Shown here: piece after piece, positions 34,694-44,343 of the stretch
How positions within the stretch are numbered: the stretch's first letter is position 1
Layout of the letters: each line of letters begins with the position of its first letter
Source of the DNA: Zopfochytrium polystomum
Taxonomy: Eukaryota > Chytridiomycota > Chytridiomycetes > Chytridiales > Chytridiaceae
Direction: 5' to 3'
Assembly: GCA_025765615.1 (NCBI GenBank)
Contig: JAIVFJ010000106.1
Span: 157,841 to 221,840 of the forward strand
Length of the DNA: 64,000 bases
The notes under the pieces: model-generated
What the model was told of the DNA's origin: nothing
Database searches by the model: none
The model's input: only the letters and a program-made list of their open reading frames with translations
Position numbers and translations under genes: made by a program

Positions 34694-36358
34694 CTGAGGG
34701 GTGACACTTTTTACCAATTCCACTGGGGCCACTGGTGTTGGTTCTGGCTCAGGTAGCTGTTCAATGTGTACGTTTGCTTCGCGAAGGAGGGCCTTGATGT
34801 TGCTGTTGGTTTCCTGAAGTTCGTCAGCTGAGAGTAAGGGCGTGTGGTGATGCTGTAGTTCTGAACTGTCATCATCAGCATCTGATTTGTTGAGTTTGGG
34901 AAAGCTGTCTTCGGCGATAGTGAGGTCGTTGAGGCGATGTGTGATAACGCGACCAGTGTTGATGTCGATGAGCCGGGCAATGGATCGGCCTATATTGCCA
35001 ATGTATATTGCTGGTCGTGCTCGTTCTGCCAGTTTCTTGTACTGGTGTGTGCTGCCGCGTTCCTTGGCTGTCACATGGTAGAGGCAACCAGCGCCAAAAA
35101 CCCTAAAGTGGCTGATGCAGGGAGGAAAGCCAAGTAGCATTTCAACCGGTGAAAGCAAACCACGACTGAGAACTGGCAGTGTGTTGATGATGTCCACGGC
35201 ATGTCGAATAGCATAACCCCACCAAGACCAAGGTGAGCCAGCATGCTGAAGGAGTGAACGAGTTACATCCATGACTGTCCTAACTGCACGTTCTGCTTTG
35301 CCGTTGAGCTCTGGTGTGTGTGGTGGACTGACTTCAACCCGTATCCCACGAGAGGCACAGAAGCGTTCAAAGGCAGTTGACTTAAGTTCACCCCCATCAA
35401 ACCTAACTGACTTAACCTGAACGTCTCGCACAGTCTGGAGTTGCTGAATGATTTTGATGGCTTCTGGTAAAGCATCAGACTTCCGTCGTAGGTTGGTTGA
35501 CCAGATATAATTGCTGACATAGTCAATGGCAATGAGGGCAAAGCCATACTGCCCCCTGAACTTGGGTTTGACCTCCACAAGGTCAAACGCCAAGTGTTCC
35601 CCAGGTAGCTTGTCCGGAGGATCTGTGTGGGGAATAGAGGCACGTGTCTGCTTTGCAATAATACAGGCCTTACACTCGTCCTCAAGCAGTTCTAAGTCTA
35701 TGTCTGGAAAGTCAGCACAGGTTCGTCGTTCCTTCATGGAGCGAAGTCGAGCATAGGGAATGTGTCCTAGACGTTGGTGCAGTCGGCGAGTGTCTGGTTT
35801 TTTGCTGTTGAGAAATGCTGCACGAATGCTGTGTGTGTCTGCAGGTTCTGCTGACGTGAAAAAGTTGTAATATCTGCTGGCGCAATGGGCGAGAAATTGA
35901 GTGCTGTAATTGAAGGTTGGGTTTGCTGCAGTTGGGAACCACTGGAGACCGTGCCGAAGGATCATTTGAAGAACTGCTGGGTCACCTTCTTCATGACTGC
36001 TGCGGTGAATAACACCTGGTTGGAGGTCTCGTGCCAAGTGATAGTAACCGCATAGCTGGAGGTCCCTGTCGGCAATAAGGTTGACTGGGCATTCTGGAGC
36101 AAACTGCGCGCCTTCAATAATGAGAGTGATGTTGTTTGCAAGAGGAATTCGTGCAACGCCTGAGCCCTCGCAGTTGAGAACTGGGCCTTCCTTTGCGATG
36201 CGCATGCTGGATTTTTGGTTGTTGAAGGTTGATGGGATAAAGAAGGAGAAATCACGAAGAGTAGTAACATTGCAACCGTTATCAATAAGAAGAGGAAAGG
36301 AAGTAACAGGAGGTGGAATGTTGACTGCAAATGCCCGGATCACTCCCGGGCCATCCAA
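34694..36358 (-). CDS. protease-integrase part of A2 pol (exon before the intron)
   Basis: Open from the gag overlap at about 36,358 to the predicted splice site; unspliced it ends at 34,601. The protease has LLIDNGCNVTTL. GAG-pre/zinc motifs are HQRLGHIPYARL and CKACIIAKQ; the integrase core has Asp in AFDLVEV, Asp in FDGGEL and Glu in NGKAERA. The C-terminal part includes IYIGNIGRSIARLIDI. The frame has no good ATG at its start and lies -1 relative to gag, so it is probably made as a gag-pol fusion by ribosomal frameshifting. Confidence 0.92.
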
Positions 36359-36361
36359 AAA
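36333..36361 (-). promoter_or_regulatory. candidate -1 frameshift site between gag and pol of A2
   Basis: In the overlap, the gag frame reads GAT TTT TGG ATG and the pol frame reads GGA TTT TTG GAT. A T5 run (36,357-36,361) is followed after five bases by GCCCGG (36,346-36,351), a seven-base loop and CCGGGC (36,333-36,338). The gag stop TGA (36,340-36,342) sits in the loop. The run is not a classical X-XXY-YYZ heptamer, so the mechanism is inferred. Confidence 0.5.
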
Positions 36362-37656
36362 TCCTGTTGGTGGTTGTCGTCACTTTGGCCGCCAAGCTGT
36401 GAGTTGTAAGTCTCTTCCCATAACTGCTGTTCGTTTGCAAACTGCTGACTCTGTTGTTCATCCCAATCACTGTCTGCTGGTGCACTGTATGTTAGGAGTG
36501 CCTGCTGGGATTGCTGAGGCATCTGCTCCTGCACGTTTGCAGCTGAAGGACATTCCCTTGCATAATGTCCACGACCACTGCAATTGTTGCAGGTGACATT
36601 TGCAGATGCCCGGCTCTGGTGTGGACGGAATGGTTGCTGTGGTCGCCATCCACTTTGCTGGAGTCGCCATCCCATCTGCTGGGGTCGCCAACTTCCTTGA
36701 GAGAGTGGAGTGGACCCTCTGCCAAAGCCACCATAGGGTCGTGGGGTGTATGGCTGTGGCCTTGGTTGGAGCGGTCGATAGCTTCCACGGCCTCGGGGGT
36801 GGGTATAGTGAACTTGGGCAACATTTGCAGTTGGTGCGTTGACCTCAGGGGCTGCAGTGGAGGTGTCCCCTTCTCTTTGATTTGCCAGCTCGATGCGTCG
36901 CTTATCATAGTTGTTTTGACGAACAGTTTGTTTGAAGAGTGAGATTAGTTTGGCTAAACTTGTTATCTCAGGAGCTGGGTTGCCGACAACAAGAAAAACG
37001 TTTCCTATCCCCATGTCCAATAGGCTTTGGTTCAGTGAACCAACAAAGATTCGAACAACTTTTTGGAAAGGGCGGATACGATGGAGAAGTTCTCCAGCTG
37101 CTGATTTTGCAAAGCTGTCAACTCGATGGTATGCTTCAGTGAATCGGGTAATGAAGGCATCTGAGGCTTCAGTTGGTTCCATTTTGATGCGTTCAAAGTC
37201 GTCAATGATCTCCTTTGCGAGTCCCTGGTCTGCTGTGCGGCAAATTATTCCCAATTCGCCAACCAACTCGTAAGCAAAGTTTCGACCAGGTGTGATTTGG
37301 GTGAGAAGGGCTCGAGAGATGTGGCGGCGAATAATTAGACAGCAATGTGCATTCTGGTTCTGTGTACCAGGAAACCAAGTTACTTTCTCTTGTCCACGAG
37401 GCGGAGGCACCAATTGGAATCTCTGTCCTTGGAATGGTCCATCTCTGATGAGACAGGTTCCAGTGTCGCGGAGGTCTAGTGGATCAATTGCATCATTCTG
37501 CTCTGCGTTGATGTGACTTGTGTCAATGCAGTGGCGTAAGTCGACATTTTTGTTGGAGAGTTCTGCTGTAAGATCCTCCAACCAGTCACCGAAATTCTCT
37601 GGTCCCTCCAAGACGCTGAAGGACTTGGCAACATACTTGGTTGAGTCAGTAGTCAT
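36340..37656 (-). CDS. copia gag of A2
   Basis: 438 codons from ATG 37,656. The N-terminal two thirds form the helical capsid core (NFGDWLEDLTAELSNK, CLIRDGPFQGQRFQLVPP, FERIKMEPTEASDAFITRF, LLDMGIGNVFLVVGNPAPEI). A Gly/Arg/Gln-rich tract (PRPYGGFGRG, repeated GWRPQQ units) precedes a CCHC zinc knuckle CNNCSGRGHYAREC near residues 355-370. It forms the virus-like particle and binds element RNA. The frame is fully open and ends in the pol overlap. Confidence 0.93.
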   Translation of the reverse strand: MTTDSTKYVAKSFSVLEGPENFGDWLEDLTAELSNKNVDLRHCIDTSHINAEQNDAIDPLDLRDTGTCLIRDGPFQGQRFQLVPPPRGQEKVTWFPGTQNQNAHCCLIIRRHISRALLTQITPGRNFAYELVGELGIICRTADQGLAKEIIDDFERIKMEPTEASDAFITRFTEAYHRVDSFAKSAAGELLHRIRPFQKVVRIFVGSLNQSLLDMGIGNVFLVVGNPAPEITSLAKLISLFKQTVRQNNYDKRRIELANQREGDTSTAAPEVNAPTANVAQVHYTHPRGRGSYRPLQPRPQPYTPRPYGGFGRGSTPLSQGSWRPQQMGWRLQQSGWRPQQPFRPHQSRASANVTCNNCSGRGHYARECPSAANVQEQMPQQSQQALLTYSAPADSDWDEQQSQQFANEQQLWEETYNSQLGGQSDDNHQQDFWMARE

Positions 37657-38242
37657 GCTGTTTTCTCAGGACGATTATGTGTGCCAAGTTTGAAAGGATT
37701 TCGTTGGATTTTGGGTGTGTTGTGAAGGTGGTGTTGCAGCAGATGAAAAGTTGGTTTGTTAGCTTGGTGTGTGTCAGGTAGGGGGGTGGTCGTTGTCTCC
37801 AATTGGGGACAAAAAATCAAAAATTAATGGTGAGGGTTGGAGGTAATCTGGTGACCCTAAATGGAAAAAGGGCGTCGCTTATCACGAAGGAGAGTGATTT
37901 TGGGATTCCGCCGGTGACAGTCGTGTAGTCCAGAAGCAGGCCTTTCCAATGATAGCTTGGGATCGGCTGGGGGAGGTCTGGAAGGCGAGCAAATTGAGGT
38001 TGAAGTTGGAAAAGTGGGCGACGACTTTGGAGGCGGTGGATACGACGTAGGAGCGTCCGATCCGAGATCAGGTGGGTTCGTTGGAAAGAGGAGATCGAGA
38101 GCTTTCCGATGGTAGTAACGAAATTGCTGTACGATGTCTGTAGCGTCCGTGATCGATCCCCAAAGTTGGCAGATCTGAAAAGCGTACAGGCTCTTCTACT
38201 GATTGGATCTTGTTGAAATCAAGGGGGAAGTGATTGGGATGG
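37657..38242 (-). other. 5' leader of A2
   Basis: Untranslated leader between the primer-binding position and the gag ATG, closely similar to the leader of A3. I see no conserved open frame. Confidence 0.7.
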
Positions 38243-38256
38243 GTAACAGTTTTGTA
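38243..38256 (-). promoter_or_regulatory. primer-binding-site position of A2, self-complementary to its LTR
   Basis: Minus strand TACAAAACTGTTAC starts directly after the LTR end. Its exact reverse complement lies inside the LTR (plus strand 38,383-38,396 and 32,103-32,116). It differs from A1 at two positions, and the LTR copy differs at the same two. Confidence 0.7.
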
Positions 38257-38495
38257 TGAAAGATTTCGTTGGGCTGGATTGTCTATGGGTTGTGCTGCTG
38301 TGGTGATGGGTGGAGTACACTACTGAAGGTGGTGGTGGTGGGGGGTTGATCTTGGCTTCTGTCAGTCTTGTGTTTGTCTTTATACAAAACTGTTACAAGG
38401 ACCATCACTTGCAAAATGCTGCAAGTCATCCTTGCAGAGCAGTATCAGGTCAAAGCTCCTGCACACTGCTTACACCAAAAGACCCAAAACTAACA
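38257..38495 (-). repeat. 5' LTR of A2
   Basis: 239 bases identical to 31,977-32,215, with the outer target duplicate GCCCC at 38,496-38,500. It contains the TATA-like GTATAAAG in element sense. Confidence 0.95.
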
Positions 38496-38522
38496 GCCCC
38501 CTCTCTTTCTATTGCGGGGGTG
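38496..38522 (+). other. end of C2 internal region and polypurine tract
   Basis: The C2 tail resumes after A2 with the second GCCCC and ends in GCGGGGGTG directly before the LTR, a plausible polypurine tract for plus-strand priming. Confidence 0.7.
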
Positions 38523-39742
38523 TGTTGAGATTCGACCCACGGGGTACACTACGCCCGTTACTGATGATCCCTTTGAGAACTCCATCCAATCACATTGGAT
38601 GGGGTGTTTGAAGGGCTCAGTAGATTCAATACTTGAATGGGGCGCTCGGAAGGGCTAATCTGTTCTCAATAAAAAGAGATAGGCAAAGGCGGCTGTTGTT
38701 CTAGCTTTGTTCATCCTACCGGTAGGAACAATGCAATTAGAACATGCACAAAAACGCGCAAACTACGCACTCTGCACATGTAACACAGCACAGCAAGCAT
38801 GCAGAAGCAGTGTACCACTGCGCAGGCTCCGGAATTCCGCTCTCTGCACCGGAATTCCGCCCTTTTGCATCGGAATTCCGCTTCCTGATCTGGAATTCCT
38901 CTCTCTGCACCGGAATTCCGCTTCCTGATCTGGAATTCCAGCTTTCCTGCTGTGCTGTGCAATCTGAGCAATGCAACAGGCATTTAGGAATCAGGGATTG
39001 CACCAATCACTGCATTTCTAAAAATGAGATAAAAACTGAGCTCACCAGAGATTGCACCAATCATTGGATTTCTAAAAACAAGGAAAAAAGCGGCTTGTTT
39101 CCCAAACAAGCTTCCTGATTTGGAAACAACCAAACCAATTTACAAGCAACTGTTTCTCAAACAAGCTGTAAATTGGTTCCTGGTGGTACTCAGCCCAGAC
39201 AAAGTGCTCAGCCCAAGGTGGTACTCAGCCCTGGCTGGTACTTAGCCCTAGGTGGTGCACAGCCCAGGCTGGTACTCAGCCCTGGGTGGTGCTCAGCCCA
39301 GGCTGGTACTTAGCCCTGGCTGGTGCTCAGCCCTGAGTGATGCCCAGCCCTGGGTGGTACTCAGCCCTGAATGGGTACTTAGCCCAGGCTGGGGGTTGGT
39401 GCTCAGCCTGTTTTATCTCATTTCTGTGGCCTGCTCTGTGCAGCCCACTTCTCCCTCTGTTTTCTGATGGCTCCAACCTGCAGGAGTATAAAAGCAGCAA
39501 CCTCTCACAGAGATCAAGAAAAGGAATCCAACCCCCTCCTTGCTGCTTTGACAGAATCCAGTGCAAAACAAGCCAATCTCTCTTCCTCCATTTGCTCTCT
39601 CTTCCATCTCTGCCCACTCACTCCTCTCTCCTCTCTCCATCCTCTCACTCCTCTCCCTTTTCCATCATCACTGCTCTCTCTCTCTCTCTCTCTTCATCCC
39701 CACACAGACCAAGTCCCTCCAGTCCTGGGTGGGATTTCATCA
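38523..39742 (+). mobile_element. 3' LTR of C2
   Basis: 1,220 bases, nearly identical to 25,139-26,360, with differences at a few bases near the start and in the CT microsatellite. The right flank CAGTC does not match GGATT before the 5' LTR. The two LTRs may therefore not have kept their original neighbours, although sequence identity says they come from one element. Confidence 0.92.
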
Positions 39743-41729
39743 CAGTCCTTCCCATCCACCCCCCAAACACCACCTTTTGACACCTAGGCAACTACTTCAC
39801 AGCAGACGGTATGAGCTCAGCAGCACGGCGGCAAATCCTTTCCACCACCACCAATTTCCTCAACATTATCAAACACAAAAAGATGGGTGACAAAAATTGC
39901 TTCTTACCTCATCTGTAACGTCCTCCTCCCACATGTCCGCTTTCTTTGGAAAACTGCCATTCTCCCCTGTACTTTCCTCAACAACCTCACCACACTCTGT
40001 CACAAAACTTTCAAAGGCCTGGTTGGCTACTGCACCTCTTTCCCAATGCCCTCCTCCATCACCGCATGACCCAAAACCTCCCTGACTTTTACAATGAATA
40101 CTGCTCTGACATGATTGTTGACCTCAACCCTCGATTGAACTCCCCCTCTCTCATTGGCCACATAAGTCGTATCATGATGCACCGCCTCCAACTTGACCTG
40201 GCCTCTGGAACTCCAATTTTCTCACATCCCGTCACAGCCAAAAAAACACTTCACCAAGTCTCTCATTCCCCTCCTTTTTAACCAACAAACATCCTACCAA
40301 TACTCTGGTCCACTCCTATTTTCTGTTCACGCTCACTCCATCAACTCATTAGTTCCTTGGCATATTTTTCTCAATTTTTCTCAAAGTGTTTCCCACTCTC
40401 TCTCTGTTCACACTCCGTCTTCTTCTTTGAACAACTTTTTGACCTCCATCTCACCAGTCCCTCCTACAAAGACGACCCTCTCCCTGACAAACTCTGTGAA
40501 GTGTACCACATCATTAAGACCTTTATTTTGCTGTTTGGCTCTCCTGTCTTTTACCACAGCCCTCCTGATGGTCCTCTTTACAATCCCTTTTACCCATCTT
40601 CTTTGAATCCCCTTCACCATCCCCCCCTTGCCCTTGGCCGTTTTTTCTGTCTGATGACCCCACCTCAAGTGGAATTCTTCCGCATTGTTAACTGGACTCA
40701 CACACTCCTTTCTCATCACTACACCGGTCCCTGAACGCCTTCACCCTTCCTCCCACAATTTCCACCTGGTCCAATGCATTGGCTGCCCCATTGGCTCCCC
40801 CCCATTCTCTTACCCCTGCAGCAAGCACATCTCTCCCTACAATCCAACTTCCCTTGCACACTCCACCTACACAGTCCCCATCAGCAGCCGCACAACTGCT
40901 ACTGCAACTCAACCCTCCCAGTCCATCTTCTTTGTTAACTGGCCTTCCCCAACCGTCGTTTTCACACCCACACCTTTCCCACTCTTCACCTCCCGCCACT
41001 CCACTTTCAATCCCGCTCCCTTCACAAATTCCTGCTTTCAACCAATGGACTTGCCCATGCTCATACCCACCCATCCTTGACCTTTGACACTGATGGCTCC
41101 CTTTGCAAGGAGGGCTTCATGGCTGGCTCTGTTGTTTGCCTTGAGCTTAACTTTGAATTTTCTTTTGCCCTCCCTCCACTCTCTACCTCTTCCACAACTA
41201 CTGAAATTGCTGCTCTCCTTGCTGCCCTCACCATCACTGCAAATCTTTCCCTGCCCCTCACTTTTCAACTTGACAATCTTGGAGTGGTTCACACCTTTGA
41301 GAAACTCTTTCCCTCAAACTCCTTTAGTCCCCATCCGCACAGCGAGCTCAACACACCTCCTCTCTCTGATTCCCTCCATTGCCTTTTGCACACCACTTCC
41401 CACCCCACCCTTTGGGCATGCGTTGCAGCCACTCTACCGTCTTGGATTGGCCCCCTCCACAAGTTTCATTGGTTCGTGGACACAACGGCAACGCTGGCAA
41501 CGAGTGAGCAGACAAGCTGGCATCATCTGTACCCTCGACTTCCAACCCAACCTCTTTACCAATCCTCTCACAACAGATCCCAGCCACTGCCTTTATCTCA
41601 AATACCCCGGTCTTAGGCCATCTCCTGCTGAGCCCCCCGGCCTTCACTGAGCCCATTGTTGCCCCTCTCAATCTTGACATGGGCCGTAGCCTAATCTGAC
41701 TTATCTCAACCCTCTGACTTTTCACAGCT
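39743..41729 (+). pseudogene. LINE (non-LTR retrotransposon): end of RT and RNase H, degenerate
   Basis: The first 350 bases, over two frames, match the connection/thumb part of a fungal LINE polyprotein (CNVLLPHVRFLWKTAILPC, FKGLVGYCTSFPMPSS). A middle part without clear motifs follows. From 41,080 an RNase H domain is readable: DTDGSL (first Asp), TTEIAALLAA (Glu), FQLDNLG (Asp) and, near 41,485-41,525, VRGHNGNAGNE-stop-ADKLA with an in-frame TGA. The 5' end is cut at the C2 LTR, so most of ORF2 and the endonuclease are missing. Tad-like affinity is an inference. Confidence 0.7.
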
Positions 41730-42082
41730 TGTCAGGAACAGGGCAGGACAGGACAAGGCAGACAAGGAACTGAGAGGAGTGATGATTGTATTGGAAACAA
41801 TAATTCACTTGAGGGATGGGACAGGTCCCCCATCCCCCTTTTATACCTTTTGAGAGTGTTCCTTGTCAAGACTCAAAGAAAGTTCCAGAAAGAGCAATTA
41901 GTAATACAATGATACCAATGATACCAATGACAACAAGACAAGTCAGGAAAGCAAAGAAGGTTCCAGAAGGTTCCACAAGGTTCCATGAAGGAATGTTCCA
42001 GAAGGTTCCAGAAGGTTCCAGAAGGTTCCATGAAGGAATGTTCTAGAAGGTTCCAGAGGTTTCCAGAGGGTGATTCATAACA
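41730..42082 (-). mobile_element. solo LTR, family F
   Basis: 353 bases starting TGTCAGG and ending ATAACA on the plus strand (element sense TGTTATG..CCTGACA), flanked on both sides by CAGCT (41,725-41,729 and 42,083-42,087). A TATAAAAG box lies on the minus strand near 41,840. A 10-bp minisatellite with unit AGAAGGTTCC (about 41,948-42,060) is part of the LTR. It interrupts the 3' region of the LINE. Confidence 0.9.
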
Positions 42083-42320
42083 CAGCTGTTCCCCTCTCCT
42101 CCTACACTGACCTCCTTCAGACCTTCTCCTTTGGTCATTGTGGCTTTATGTGTGGTGGAGATGCCTGACGACCCTGTAAGTCCGTAGCGCATGGGGTGGG
42201 TTTGCTGAGGTGATACCTGGACGTAGTCCATTACGGTTCACTGTTGATGGCTCTTTCTCTTCCCGCCAGCCCCTTTGGGGCTGGAACAATAAAAAAAAAA
42301 TTTAAAAAAAAAAAAAATTC
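42083..42320 (+). mobile_element. 3' end of the LINE with poly(A)
   Basis: The sequence after the solo LTR ends in a CCCCTTTGGGG hairpin-like motif, AATAAA-like bases and an A-rich tail (about 42,289-42,316), as expected for the 3' end of a LINE on the plus strand. Confidence 0.55.
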
Positions 42321-43076
42321 ACTCAGGTAGGCAGACAGTGAATCAGATCGCCAAGAGCTGAGAGAAGACAGAGGGAGAGTCAGAGAAACAGAGAGAGGGG
42401 AAGAAACTTTTTTTTTTCAGTCAGGGGCTCCCACCCTGAGCCCCCTATGGGGGGGCTGCTGCCCCCTCCTCAACTCCCCTGCTTGAAAGAGACTGAGAGA
42501 GTGAGAGATTGCAGACAATTTTATCTTCCTTTTCCATCAACAGCCAACATACAGAGTCAGAGACAGAGAGCAAGACAGACAATCTGTTGACTGCCTGTTG
42601 ACTGCCAGTTGACTGCCACTCTCAGACTCAGAAACAGGGAGGGAGGTAGGCGGACAACCTGTTGACTTCCACTCAGATAAACAGACAGCCTGTTGACTTC
42701 TTTTGAATTTTGTGTTTCGATTGGGCACAAAAGAAAAAACATTAAACCCACCCCGCCCCCCCCCCCACCCCCACTCCACTATTACAATTAGAAAATGGGT
42801 TTACAGAGTGGACAGAGAGCGAGAGTGAGAGAGATAGAGAGAGAGGCTGGTTGTTTTTTGAGTCAGGGGCTGGGGGCTGCCGCCCCCCTCCCCCCCCTTG
42901 ATCAATCAAGAGAGATAGAGAAAGAAAGCGTAGAAATAGAGAGGGTCTCTGTGTGTGTGGTGAGGGCATGCACGACTGTACAGTGTCTCGTCCTTTCGTT
43001 GAGTTGTCACGTGCCCTTCGCTGTGCAAACAGCATGAAGGAGCACAAAGGGAAAACCAGAAAGTGCAAACAAAAGA
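42321..43076. other. low-complexity spacer between repeats and gene space
   Basis: No gene seen. The stretch holds GAGA-rich tracts (42,360-42,410, 42,815-42,850), repeated CTGTTGACTGC-like units (42,585-42,700), a run of C (42,750-42,775) and two similar GC-rich blocks with GTCAGGGGCT near 42,420 and 42,860. Confidence 0.5.
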
Positions 43077-44343
43077 ATGTCTTCCGGCCCTCCCGTCCGC
43101 TCGCGTTTTCGCGCTGAACGAACCTTGCCCAGGTCGCCCGACCTCAGCCGGCAGAGCCAGCAGCCGACAGCCCGCCGGCAATGTCATCGAACCCAACACC
43201 CCATTCCGCACCCTCCGCTATCAAGGCGCTCGAAGGCGGGCCTAGATTGCCAACACCCCCACCCCACCCGCCGTCCCAATCCAACCTCCTCTTCGGATCT
43301 GAAAACGCACCCACTCTGTCGCACCATTGTGGACAGCATCGATCTCGCCGGCGCTCGGCGCACCGTTCCCAGCTTTCGTACCCGCGACCTGACGCAGAGC
43401 CTGCCGCGTGCCCCTCCGGGTGGGTTGCTCTTCAATCGGCTAGGAAGGGTCAGGAAATCGTCGATCGTGTTGCGCAGGCCTAACCCCCTGCAAGATGGAA
43501 TAGCAGTAATCAAGGTCGAGAGCGACGATCTTGAATCCAGTCCTTTCGACACAAGTGCACTTGTTCTTCCCCTTGGCGCCGCAACTCCTTCATCCGCGAT
43601 CACGGTGCGAGTCCCTCCCTTCCCACCGGTCTATATCGCACTAAACTCACGCTCTGTTTCGACAGCCCACCAGCCCCTCCCTTCCCCCTTCTTCAGCCCT
43701 CTCTCGACACGCCACGCCCAGTAATCACTCCATCGCTTTCCACCAATACCAATACCAGCACCAGTACGAAGCAGGCGGCGAATTCATTTTCCTCGAATCT
43801 GGCGTCGACACGCGCACGAGTGTAACTTTGCCATGGAGCGAGCTTCACGATGTATCGTTTGTGAAGCCCAACTTTGATAACAGTCGAACCCACGAAGCCG
43901 CTGACAGTGTCAGCGTTACGCTCCAGGTGCCACGACCAGACTTTGGAGACGCGCTAAACCCAAACTTGGGAAGATGGAAGGAATCTTCAGTTGGCTCTGA
44001 GGAGCTGGACGACGACGGCAGCGACAATTACGAACAAGAGATCGTGGACTCGCCCGTGGCATCTCTGAAGGACGATGGTTTCGCCCATTCCTTGGTGGCG
44101 ATTCCGCTCCACGAGCCAGTTGAGTTCAATTTTCTGTGTCCTATCCCTAATTCTGATCATTCTTTGAACCGTCTTTTGACCGTCACTATTGGGGGAACAG
44201 GAAGCACCTTTGACCATCACTACCAGATTCGCCCGCTTCCACGCCGCACCCCCGTCAGTTCTAACTGGAACTGTCGCGGCGCGATTGGCAGCCCGAGCGC
44301 TCGAAAATTTGGCCAAGGTCCCGACATTAGTTCCGCCCGATGA
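43077..44343 (+). CDS. unidentified protein, probably multi-exon
   Basis: I do not recognise the family. Two open stretches make up a likely gene. The first (about 43,077-43,724) contains ARRTVPSFRTRDLTQSLPRA, GIAVIKVESDDLESSPFDTS and PPVYIALNSRSVS. The second (about 43,735-44,343), in a different frame, contains GGEFIFLESGVDTRTSVTLP, WSELHDVSFVKPNFD and an acidic segment EELDDDGSDNYEQE. Beta-rich sequence before an acidic linker suggests a globular domain followed by a disordered tail. A frameshift or small intron must lie near 43,700. The start is uncertain. Confidence 0.5.

Larger units (their letters stand above)
31977..38495 (-). mobile_element. complete copia element A2
   Basis: A full-length element of 6,519 bases on the minus strand, nested in C2. 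Its two 239-base LTRs (31,977-32,215 and 38,257-38,495) are identical, and it is flanked by the duplicated GCCCC (31,972-31,976 and 38,496-38,500). In order it carries the 5' LTR, the self-complementary primer-binding position, gag, a -1 overlap into protease-integrase, a candidate intron, RT-RNase H, a polypurine tract (complement of 32,216-32,224) and the 3' LTR. All frames are open, so this is the best candidate in the window for an element active until recently. Confidence 0.95.

Noticed and set aside
42537..42779. Open frames in the GAGA- and CTGTTGACTGC-rich spacer
   Set aside because: They follow from low-complexity sequence and have no domain or codon signal.
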